The notes under the pieces: model-generated | What the model saw: only the letters and a program-made list of their open reading frames with translations | What the model was told of the DNA's origin: nothing | The model's database searches: none | Origin: an uncultured Gemmatimonadota bacterium | GTDB taxonomy: Bacteria > Gemmatimonadota > Gemmatimonadetes > Gemmatimonadales > Gemmatimonadaceae | Assembly (NCBI GenBank): GCA_946479895.1 | Contig: CAMLHT010000036.1 | Coordinates: 1 to 19,831 of the forward strand | Reading direction: 5' to 3' | DNA length: 19,831 nt | Part shown: piece by piece, positions 9,137-15,887 of the stretch | How the letters are laid out: each line of letters begins with the position of its first letter | Position numbering within the stretch: the stretch's first letter is position 1 | Made by a program: the position numbers and the translations under genes

Positions 9137-11389
9137 TCAATAGTCGTTCGAGATCCTCGCGAGCTCGGCCCGGGTCAGCGTCTCCGCGCCCGAGGCGGTG
9201 CGGATGCTGATCACCACGCCGCGGCCGTTCACCGTGACCTGCTCGCCGATCCCGGCGATCTTCGCCAGCTCCGGAATCTGCTTCAGCAGCTCGAAGTACG
9301 CCTCCGAGTAGGCCTTCACGGTCACCTGTCTCGTGCTACCCGCCGGGCGGACATCGGTCCACACGTCGTTCACCAGGCGGAAGGTGCGACCGCCGACCTG
9401 CCTTTCCGAGGCGTCCGCCGAGGAACGACGGGCCGAGTCGATCGCGACGGTGCTCTTGAGGGCCCGCTGATCCGCGGCGGCGCGTGCCGCCTCGAACTGG
9501 GCCGTCGCGGGCATCGCCGACGGCGGGGCCGCGTTGCCTCCGGCAGCCTGCCCGCCGACGTCGCGACGACGTGCCATTCCACCGACGGCGCCGGTCACGG
9601 TGACGTTCGACAGCTGCATGCCCGGCTCCTTCACGAAATACGACGTGAATTCCGTGGGAATGCCGAACCGCTCGCCCAGCGTGCGAATCTCGTTGTCGAG
9701 CTCAGGATTCCCGCCCACCCGGCGACGCTCGGCGCTGAGGTAGCCGATGCGCTGCGCCGCCCAAAGTCGGGCGACGAACGGATTTTCCTGCGATCGCCCG
9801 GGAAAGCTCACGCGCGTCGTCCACTGCACCGGCCGACCGCTCTGCTGGCCTTCCACGATCACCGTGCCCTGCCCGTCCCCGCGATACCGCGCGAAGACGA
9901 CGAGATCCTGGCCGGCGAAGATGTCCGCCCCCGACGCCGGAAGCATCCGCTCGAGCGACACGTTGCCCGTCGCCCGGACGCGGACGTCGGTCATCACCGG
10001 GTCGACGAGCCGCGATGCGATCAGGCCCAACGAGCGCTCGACCGATTCCTCCGGCCGCACGAACTGCGACGTGCCGCGACCGGCGAGCGCGAGCTGCTCG
10101 ATCAGCGTCACGTTGACGTCGGCGCCGAGCCCGAAGGAGTAGACCCGCGGACGCTGGCTGCGGGAGCCGCGCTGGGCGAGGTCGGCGAGGCGAAGCGGAT
10201 CGCGCTCACCCACCGTCGGCGCGCCATCGGTGATGAAGAGCACGAGCGGCAGTCGTCCGTCCTCCACCCGCGGACGCATCGCTTCGTTCAGCGCCGCCTC
10301 GATGTTCGTGGAGCCGTTCGCGTCGAGGTCGTCGAGGTACCGGCGTGCCGCCCGGAGATTCTCGGGCGTCGCGCGAATGAACTCGTCCCGGAAGGTGTGG
10401 ACGTCGGTGGAGAAGTCGATGAGCCTGAACCGGTCCTCCGGGCGCAGGGTCTCGAGGAGCTGTCGCCCCGCGGCGCGCGCCTGGGTCATCTTCACGCCCT
10501 GCATCGAGCCCGACACGTCGAGGACCAGGGTGACGTCGCGTGGCGTGGACGTGGCCTCGCGGCCGCGGTCGGGCGGCGACACCGTGATCATCGCGAAGCC
10601 TTCCTCGCGGCCCGGCGCGTTGGTCAGCACCGAGATCGCGGCCGCGTTCGACCGGGCGACGGGAACCAGGATCGTCGCGTCGCGCGCGTCGCCGCGCACG
10701 CGCACCTCGACCCGCGACCCGCGGTCCGAGACGTCCACCGAATGCGTCGGCGAGTACGCGCGCCCGAATCCTTCACCGTCCGGATACTCGAGCACGAGAT
10801 TCACGGGGCTCGTCTCGCTGCCGGCGCGGGCGGGGTCGGCTCGCGTGCCGCCGAAGTAGTCGACGCGCAGCGCGTCGCCCTCGCGCGTCGCGACGGACTG
10901 GAAGCGGACGACCACGCGCTTGGTCTCGCCGGGATTGATCGGGAAGATGCGGGTGCGGAGCATGCCCAGCCCCATCCACTCGACGAGGGCCGGGTCGCGC
11001 TGGCGCCGCACGATCTCCTCGTACATCCGCCGCGCCTCGTCGGCGCCGTAAGTCTCGCCCGAGACGAGCTCGCCATCGATCTCGAGCTGGAGATCCTGGA
11101 AGGCGGCGTTCTTCGGCAGCGGAAAGACGTAGTCCGCTTCGCCGACACGGTTGCCGCGATTGACGAACGTCTCCTCGACTTCATATCGAAGTACGCGGTC
11201 GGTCATGCGCACGCGGACGTCGGTGCGAGTGCGGACGATGGAAGCGTCCACCCGGCATGGAAGGATGCGCGGCTGGGGCTCGACCGGGCGCGGCTGTGGT
11301 ACGATGCAGCCCCGGTCGATCAGGACCCCCTGCGCTCCAGCGGAAATGGCGAACAAAGCGAGCCCAGCGACTGCGAGTGGCGCTCTCAT
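9137..11389 (-). CDS. Secreted VIT and VWA domain protein
   Basis: A 750-residue protein with a signal peptide (MRAPLAVAGLALFAISAGAQ). A VIT domain spans about 45-165, with the typical YVFPLPKNAAF and GETYGADEARRMYEEIVRRQRDP segments. A von Willebrand A domain starts at about 285, with an intact MIDAS: DVSGS at 291-295, T361 in GSTN, and D388 in FITDGAP. The inter-alpha-trypsin-inhibitor-like architecture suggests metal-dependent protein binding in the periplasm or at the cell surface. After the VWA region come LSNVTVTGA, a low-complexity Ala/Arg stretch, and a C-terminal segment ending LTRAELARISNDY. The ATG at 11389 has GGAG six bases upstream; in-frame codons further up to 11626 are ignored because the signal peptide starts here. 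It is next to, and possibly part of the regulon of, the ECF sigma pair. Confidence 0.9.
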   Translation of the reverse strand: MRAPLAVAGLALFAISAGAQGVLIDRGCIVPQPRPVEPQPRILPCRVDASIVRTRTDVRVRMTDRVLRYEVEETFVNRGNRVGEADYVFPLPKNAAFQDLQLEIDGELVSGETYGADEARRMYEEIVRRQRDPALVEWMGLGMLRTRIFPINPGETKRVVVRFQSVATREGDALRVDYFGGTRADPARAGSETSPVNLVLEYPDGEGFGRAYSPTHSVDVSDRGSRVEVRVRGDARDATILVPVARSNAAAISVLTNAPGREEGFAMITVSPPDRGREATSTPRDVTLVLDVSGSMQGVKMTQARAAGRQLLETLRPEDRFRLIDFSTDVHTFRDEFIRATPENLRAARRYLDDLDANGSTNIEAALNEAMRPRVEDGRLPLVLFITDGAPTVGERDPLRLADLAQRGSRSQRPRVYSFGLGADVNVTLIEQLALAGRGTSQFVRPEESVERSLGLIASRLVDPVMTDVRVRATGNVSLERMLPASGADIFAGQDLVVFARYRGDGQGTVIVEGQQSGRPVQWTTRVSFPGRSQENPFVARLWAAQRIGYLSAERRRVGGNPELDNEIRTLGERFGIPTEFTSYFVKEPGMQLSNVTVTGAVGGMARRRDVGGQAAGGNAAPPSAMPATAQFEAARAAADQRALKSTVAIDSARRSSADASERQVGGRTFRLVNDVWTDVRPAGSTRQVTVKAYSEAYFELLKQIPELAKIAGIGEQVTVNGRGVVISIRTASGAETLTRAELARISNDY

Positions 11390-11417
11390 GGGTGACTCCG
11401 GTTGATGTCCTTTTCTT

Positions 11418-11450
11418 GTCATCCCAAGCGCAGCGAGGGACCTGCTTCTC
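11418..11450. repeat. Single arm of the GTCATCC palindromic repeat
   Basis: GTCATCCCAAGCGCAGCGAG followed by GGACCTGCTTCTC matches one arm of the intergenic palindromes with small changes. It lies in the 168-base divergent gap between the VIT/VWA gene and the small plus-strand gene. The opposing arm is absent. Confidence 0.75.
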
Positions 11451-11557
11451 CCTGAACCGGGAACTGACATGGAGACGCCAATGAGCGCCGAACTTGCACA
11501 TGGACTCGCCAGAGGGCCTGGTGAGGCCCTGTTGACAACTATTGGATGGAGGCTGTA

Positions 11558-11785
11558 ATGACTGATCCCAACAAGAGCCGGGGCAATTCCACGGGCGCCG
11601 GGGCCGAAGCGGCCGAGGGCATCCACTCGGCGGATCGTCCGCGGACCGAGGAGAAGAACTCAGGGCTCGAGAACGCCGACCGTCAGGCAGATGGTGACGA
11701 GCGTCGCGGCTCGGAGCCGACCACGAGTCACCCGACGGAACACCAGAGCTCGTACGGCGGCGGCGGGGAGAACGGCGGGGCCTGA
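11558..11785 (+). CDS. Small hydrophilic, probably disordered protein of unknown function
   Basis: A 75-residue protein starting MTDPNKSRGNSTGAGAEAAEG. It is almost entirely polar and small residues (Glu, Asp, Arg, Asn, Ser, Gly), with one Tyr, no Trp, Phe or Cys and no hydrophobic core, ending YGGGGENGGA. The ATG at 11558 is supported by a strong GGAGG at 11548-11552 with five bases of spacing, which is why I call it real despite its size. An upstream ATG at 11546 overlaps this site and is not favoured. It is divergent from the VIT/VWA gene and closed by the palindrome at 11792. I do not recognise the family. The composition fits a desiccation- or stress-related hydrophilin, but nothing in the sequence proves this. 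Confidence 0.7.
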   Translation: MTDPNKSRGNSTGAGAEAAEGIHSADRPRTEEKNSGLENADRQADGDERRGSEPTTSHPTEHQSSYGGGGENGGA

Positions 11786-11791
11786 CATCAC

Positions 11792-11867
11792 CTGTCATCC
11801 CGAGCGAAGCGAGGGACCTGCTCTTCTGCAGGTATAAGCAGGTCCCTCGCTTCGCTCGGGATGACAG
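11792..11867. repeat. Perfect 31-bp inverted repeat (GTCATCC family)
   Basis: Arms 11792-11822 and 11837-11867 are exact reverse complements around a 14-base loop. The arm sequence is the same as at 9063-9135 with a few changes (CCCGAG for CCTGAG, GGACCTG for GGATCTG). It starts six bases after the stop of the small gene and could end its transcript. Confidence 0.92.
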
Positions 11868-11947
11868 CCGGACAGATGGACAAAAGCAGCGATCGTACCA
11901 GTCGGCTTCCACGGACCAGTGGGAGCCGCTGGCACGGTGTTTCCCTT

Positions 11948-11975
11948 TACCCCGGTGTACAACGTCAACGGGGTA
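11948..11975. promoter_or_regulatory. Short dyad upstream of the subtilase start
   Basis: TACCCCG at 11948-11954 is inverted as CGGGGTA at 11969-11975, with 14 bases between. It sits 10 bases before the chosen subtilase ATG (11985). It might be an operator or an mRNA hairpin over the start; a chance match in this GC-rich DNA is also possible. Confidence 0.25.
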
Positions 11976-11984
11976 CAGCGGCAG

Positions 11985-13094
11985 ATGGGGAACACGACAC
12001 GGCGGGCAATCGGAATCTTCAGCGGGGCGATCGGCGCCGCGGTCGTGCTGACGAGCTGCACCCAGTTCGTGAAGACCGGCCTCCGCGCCGAGCAGGCGCC
12101 CGAAGCCGAGGCCAGCAGCATCTTCAGCCTCGCGTCGGCGATGCGCCGCAGCACCTCGCTGCTGACGACGAAGACCACTTCCCTCGCCCTGGACCGCATC
12201 GACCAGCGCGACCTGCCGCTCGACGCGACCTACCGCCGCACCGGCAGCGGGCGCGGCGTGACGGTCTACGTGTTCGACGGTGGCATCTCGCCCACGCACC
12301 CCGAGCTCGCCGGACGGGTGCGCGTCGGCTTCACGGCGTTCCCGAGCGACCCGAAGATCTGTAACGCGCACGGCACCGCCGTCGCCGGCGCGATCGCCGG
12401 CAGCACGCTCGGCGTCGCCCCCGAGGCCGACATCGTCGACGTCAAGATGGTGCAGTGCGGCACGCTGCGCGGCACAATCAAGGGCATCGTCGACGGCGCG
12501 AAGTGGACGATCGAGGATCACAAGCGCCGTGGCGGCGCGGCGATCGCGAACTGGAGCTTCATCGCCGACACGGCCCAGGACATCCCGGCACTCGACAGCG
12601 CGGTCGCCGCGCTGCGCGCCGCCGGCATCCCGGTGATCGTCAGCGCCGGCAACGTCGACCAGAACGCCTGCAAGATCTCGCCGGCGAACGCGGTCGGGAC
12701 GATCGTCGTCGGCGCGTCGGCGGTGGCGATCGACTCGACCAACGGCCGCCGGATCACGTCGGACACGCGGGCGCAGAACACGGCCTGGGGCCCCTGCGTT
12801 GACGTGTTCGCGCCAGGCGACTCGGTGCTGCTGCCGAGCCTCGACACCGACCTCAAGCCGATCAGCCAGCTCTGGAACGGGACGTCGATGTCGGCCGGTT
12901 ACGCGAGCGGCGCGGCGGCGCTGTTCCTCGAGATCGCGCCGCGGGCGACGCCGGACGAGGTGGGCGAATTCCTCCGGCGTTCGGCCACGCCGGGCGTCAT
13001 CCGGAATGCGGGCGGCGAGGCGGGACGGCTGCTCTACGTTGGGATCCCCGTGAACCCGACGCGGACGGTCGCCCTCAACGGCCCCAGCCGCTAG
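11985..13094 (+). CDS. Lipoprotein subtilase (S8 family, proteinase K-like)
   Basis: A 369-residue serine protease with the full catalytic set: D98 in VYVFDGGIS, H129 in NAHGTAVAG, oxyanion N223 in SAGN, and S301 in NGTSMSAGYASG. The stretch LDRIDQRDLPLDATY (69-83) is characteristic of the proteinase K branch, where the mature domain begins. From the ATG at 11985 the N-terminus is a lipoprotein signal ending in LTSC (Cys25), so the enzyme is probably anchored to a membrane facing the periplasm or outside. An earlier ATG at 11919 would put extra residues ahead of the signal and is less likely. The region 26-68 is short for an I9-type inhibitor propeptide, so self-inhibition may be absent. No partner gene is evident. 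Confidence 0.9.
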   Translation: MGNTTRRAIGIFSGAIGAAVVLTSCTQFVKTGLRAEQAPEAEASSIFSLASAMRRSTSLLTTKTTSLALDRIDQRDLPLDATYRRTGSGRGVTVYVFDGGISPTHPELAGRVRVGFTAFPSDPKICNAHGTAVAGAIAGSTLGVAPEADIVDVKMVQCGTLRGTIKGIVDGAKWTIEDHKRRGGAAIANWSFIADTAQDIPALDSAVAALRAAGIPVIVSAGNVDQNACKISPANAVGTIVVGASAVAIDSTNGRRITSDTRAQNTAWGPCVDVFAPGDSVLLPSLDTDLKPISQLWNGTSMSAGYASGAAALFLEIAPRATPDEVGEFLRRSATPGVIRNAGGEAGRLLYVGIPVNPTRTVALNGPSR

Positions 13095-13121
13095 ACTACC
13101 GGATCGCTCGACCGTCATCCC

Positions 13122-13287
13122 TGTCATCCCGAGCGTAGCTCTTGTCATCCCGAGCATAGCTCTTGTCATCCCGAGCAAAGCTCTTGTCATCCCGAGCGTA
13201 GCGAGGGATCTGCTTCACCGAAGAGCAGGTCCCTCGCTGCGCTCGGATGACAGCAGAAGCAGGTCCCTCGCCGCGCTCGGGATGACA
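13122..13287. repeat. Cluster of GTCATCC repeats with a 21-bp tandem array
   Basis: Three tandem 21-bp units (TGTCATCCCGAGC[GA][TA]AGCTCT) run from 13122 to 13184. They are followed by a full arm at 13185-13216, then two opposing arms at 13220-13252 and 13256-13287. A further partial GTCATCC lies at 13114. The cluster fills nearly the whole 208-base gap between the subtilase stop and the response-regulator start (13303), so any promoter for the two-component operon must lie in or beside it. Confidence 0.9.
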
Positions 13288-13302
13288 ACGGAAGCAGTTG
13301 CC

Positions 13303-14001
13303 ATGCAGATCCTCCTCGCCGAAGACGACCGCCAGTTGCGCGTGACCATCGCGAGAGGGCTTGCCGAGGCGGGCTATCGGGTGGACGAAGCCGAGACTGG
13401 CCCCGCGGCCCTCTCCCTGGCCACCGCCAACACCTACGACGCCGTCGTCCTCGACGTGCTGCTGCCCGGCAAGTCCGGCCTCGAGGTGTGCAACGCGTTG
13501 CGCGCGTCCGGCAACAAGGTTCCGCTCCTGATGCTGACGGCGCTGGACGCGGTCCAGAACCGCATCGCCGGACTCGACGCCGGCGCCGACGACTACCTCA
13601 CCAAGCCGTTCGACTTCGGGGAGCTGCTCGCCCGGCTGCGGGCGATCACCCGCCGCCAGCATCCGGAGCCGGGCACCGAGCTCACGGTCGGCGACCTCGT
13701 GATCGACACAGCCCGACATGCCGTCCGCCGCGGCAACCGCGTCATCCAGCTCACCTCGCGCGAATTCGCCCTGCTCGTGCATCTCGCCCGCAACGCCGGG
13801 CGCGTCGTCGGTCGCGCCGAGCTGATGGAGCAGGTGTGGAACGACTCCCCCGGGTCGTACTCGAACATCATCGACGTTTACGCCGGTCGGCTGCGTCGAA
13901 AGCTGGAGAAGCGCGGCGAGACGCCGCTGCTCACGACGGTCCGGGCCACGGGACTGCTGCTCGAGCCGACGGTGAGCCGCGGCCAGCGCGCGCCGCGCTG
14001 A
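13303..14001 (+). CDS. OmpR-family response regulator
   Basis: A 232-residue two-component regulator. The receiver domain (1-115) has acidic residues E7, D8 and D9, phospho-acceptor D51 in VVLDVLLPG, T79 and K101 in LTKPF. The C-terminal winged helix (about 130-220) has TSREFALLVHLARNAGRVVGR and the recognition helix SNIIDVYAGRLRRKLE. The wing usually ends TVRGxGYxL; here it is TVRATGLLL, without the usual Gly-Tyr, followed by a basic tail. The start is ATG 13303 with GGAAG upstream; an in-frame ATG at 13282 lies within the repeat cluster. The stop is three bases before the kinase start, so the pair is one operon. Target genes are unknown; neighbours such as the subtilase are possible. Confidence 0.93.
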   Translation: MQILLAEDDRQLRVTIARGLAEAGYRVDEAETGPAALSLATANTYDAVVLDVLLPGKSGLEVCNALRASGNKVPLLMLTALDAVQNRIAGLDAGADDYLTKPFDFGELLARLRAITRRQHPEPGTELTVGDLVIDTARHAVRRGNRVIQLTSREFALLVHLARNAGRVVGRAELMEQVWNDSPGSYSNIIDVYAGRLRRKLEKRGETPLLTTVRATGLLLEPTVSRGQRAPR

Positions 14002-14004
14002 CCG

Positions 14005-15447
14005 ATGTGGCCTTCGTCGCTCCGGGCGCGGCTGACGATCTGGTACACCATCCTCATCGGCGCGCCGCTCATCGCGCTCGCCATCGCCTCGTACGTGGTG
14101 TTCGCGCGCGGCCTCGAGGCGGGCACCGATCGCTTCATCACCGACGCCCTCTCGGCCGTCGCGCGGGAAGTGCACGCCGAGCGTCGGGTGGCGGAGACGT
14201 CGCGCGACGCGCTGGAGGTGACGCTCAACGAGGTGCGCTTCCGCGACCTGCACATCGTGATCCTCGATAGCGCCGGGCCCGTGGCGTCGTCCGTGGATGG
14301 GCCGCGCAGCGATCACGAAACGGAGCGGTGGCGGGTCGATGCCGACCGCGCGCTCGCCGCGCGCTTCGCCACGATGACCCTCGACGACACCGTCGCCTTC
14401 ACGCTCGAGGGGACCGGTGAGCGCGTGGTGGCCGAGCCGCTCGCGTTCGAGGGGCGACGGTTCCGGATCGCCGGCGTCTACTCGCTCGACTTCAACCAGG
14501 CCGTGCTGTCGAGGATCCGGAGGATCTTCCTCCTCTCGATCCCGCTGCTGATCGTGTGCGCCGCGGCCGGCGGGCGGTTCATCGCCGGGCGGAGCCTCGC
14601 CCCCGTCGCCGACATGGCCAGCCGCGCGGCGGAGATCAGCGCGCGCACGCTTCACGACCGCCTCCCCGTCAGCGGCGGCGCGGAGCTGGTGAAGCTGGCG
14701 CAGGTGGTGAACGGCCTGCTCGATCGCATCGAGCATTCGTTCGAGGAGCAGCGGCGCTTCGTGGCCGACGCGTCGCACGAGCTCCGGACGCCGGCCGCCA
14801 TCGTCCACACGGAGGCGGACGTGACGCTCTCCCGGCCGCACCGCGAGGAGCGTGAGTACCGCGAGTCGTTCACCATCGTCCGCGACGCCGCCGGCCGGCT
14901 CGCGCGCATCGTGGATGACCTGTTCCTGCTCGCGCGGTCGGACGCCGGTGACGTCGCCCATCGCCCGGACCACGTGTATCTCGACGAGCTGGTGCACGAC
15001 GTCATTCGCGGCATCCGCTCGGTGGCGCAGCAGCGCGGCGTTCAGGTCGAGCTGTCGGAGGTGGACGACGTTCCCGTGTTCGGCGACGCCGACCTGCTCG
15101 GCCGCCTCGTCCTGAACCTCCTCGACAACGCCATCAAGCACTCGCCGCCGGGATCGGCGATCGACGTGAAGGTCGGGCGGAGCGGCGGCAGCGCGACGGT
15201 GGACGTGATCGATGCCGGATCGGGAATTCCGGCGGACGTGGGCGCGCGGGTCTTCGAGCGTTTCTTTCGCGCCGACGTCGCGCGGTCGCGCGACGAGATC
15301 GGGTTCACGAGCGGCGCCGGCCTCGGCCTCGCGATCGCGCGCCGGGCCGCCGAAGTGCACCGGGGCGCGCTCGATCTCGTCGAGTCGCGCCCCGGCCACA
15401 CACACTTTCGATTCACGATGCCGCTCGACAGCGGCGAGCCCGCCTAG
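14005..15447 (+). CDS. Membrane sensor histidine kinase
   Basis: A 480-residue kinase. Membrane segments lie at about 12-34 and 172-194, enclosing a periplasmic sensor region of about 137 residues with no cysteine and no family I recognise. A HAMP-like linker (about 195-245) leads to the H-box FVADASHELRTP with H258. The ATPase domain has the N-box NLLDNAIKHSP (N375), G1 DAGSGIP (403-409), the F-box FERFFRAD and G2 GAGLGLAI (437-444). It should autophosphorylate and pass phosphate to the regulator encoded three bases upstream. The layout resembles EnvZ/CusS/QseC-type kinases; the signal cannot be deduced. The gene is followed by a palindrome-rich, gene-free region that could end transcription. 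Confidence 0.95.
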   Translation: MWPSSLRARLTIWYTILIGAPLIALAIASYVVFARGLEAGTDRFITDALSAVAREVHAERRVAETSRDALEVTLNEVRFRDLHIVILDSAGPVASSVDGPRSDHETERWRVDADRALAARFATMTLDDTVAFTLEGTGERVVAEPLAFEGRRFRIAGVYSLDFNQAVLSRIRRIFLLSIPLLIVCAAAGGRFIAGRSLAPVADMASRAAEISARTLHDRLPVSGGAELVKLAQVVNGLLDRIEHSFEEQRRFVADASHELRTPAAIVHTEADVTLSRPHREEREYRESFTIVRDAAGRLARIVDDLFLLARSDAGDVAHRPDHVYLDELVHDVIRGIRSVAQQRGVQVELSEVDDVPVFGDADLLGRLVLNLLDNAIKHSPPGSAIDVKVGRSGGSATVDVIDAGSGIPADVGARVFERFFRADVARSRDEIGFTSGAGLGLAIARRAAEVHRGALDLVESRPGHTHFRFTMPLDSGEPA

Positions 15448-15482
15448 GCAAGCTCGTTAGCGCGAGGCGAGGCGGGCCGGGG

Positions 15483-15856
15483 CCTTCGGATGCGCGGTAT
15501 CACAGTAGTGGATAATCGCTTGTAGCAGAGGAGCCTGTGATCCGCATCGAGCAATTATCCACTACTGGATACCCGCTTTCCGAAGGACCCGGCTCGCCTC
15601 TCCAATTCGCGGAGATTCCCTGGAAACGGAACCCGCCCGCTTCGAAGCGCTATCGATCGCGGCGAAGTGCGCGCGCGAGAAAAGTGTCGCGCTCCAGCAG
15701 CGAACCCGCATGGCGACGCCGGAGAGCAAGGCGCAAGGCGGGGCGAGACGAGTCCTTCGGAAAGCGGGTATCCTGTAGTGGATAATCGCCCCTGAGCACC
15801 ACTGGCCCATCCACCGCAGGCGATTATCCACTACTGTGATACCGCGCATCCGAAGG
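15483..15856. mobile_element. MITE-like nested palindromic element
   Basis: Four copies of a unit of about 37 bases alternate in orientation. Copy A (15483-15519) and copy D (15820-15856) are exact reverse complements over 37 bases. Copy B (15551-15586) and copy C (15754-15789) are reverse complements at 34 of 36 positions. All share GTAGTGGATAATCGC, or its complement, and a CCTTCGGA end. A with B and C with D also form their own hairpins with loops of about 30 bases. Similarity continues outward as GGCGAGACGAGTCC-like sequence. The middle (15601-15740) carries no convincing gene. The long terminal inverted repeats fit a non-autonomous miniature transposable element or a compound REP-type element. 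No target-site duplication was identified. Confidence 0.7.
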
Positions 15857-15887
15857 ACTCGTCTCGCCCCGGCCGTCCTGAACTTCC

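Noticed and set aside
9131..11395. Long plus-strand open frame opposite the VIT/VWA gene
   Set aside because: It is the complementary shadow in GC-rich DNA: composition is Arg/His/Ala-rich with no domain, whereas the minus strand has a signal peptide, VIT and intact VWA MIDAS.
11532..11560. TTGACA at 11532 as the -35 box of the small gene
   Set aside because: A -10 at standard spacing would fall on the start codon, incompatible with the ribosome-binding site at 11548-11552.
13122..13202. CRISPR array in the regulator promoter region
   Set aside because: The 21-bp units abut directly with no spacers and belong to the dispersed palindromic repeat family.
13096..15405. 769-codon minus-strand open frame opposite the two-component genes
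   Set aside because: It has no recognisable domain and runs through the repeat cluster; the plus strand encodes complete regulator and kinase motifs.
15562..15849. A 95-codon minus-strand open frame within the palindromic element
   Set aside because: It is built from the repeat arms themselves, with no ribosome-binding site or domain, and is of a kind often mis-annotated in repeats.
15483..15856. Integron attC site or CRISPR array
   Set aside because: There is no GTTRRRY/RYYYAAC core, no integrase and no cassette genes. The units alternate in orientation with unequal spacing, unlike CRISPR direct repeats.
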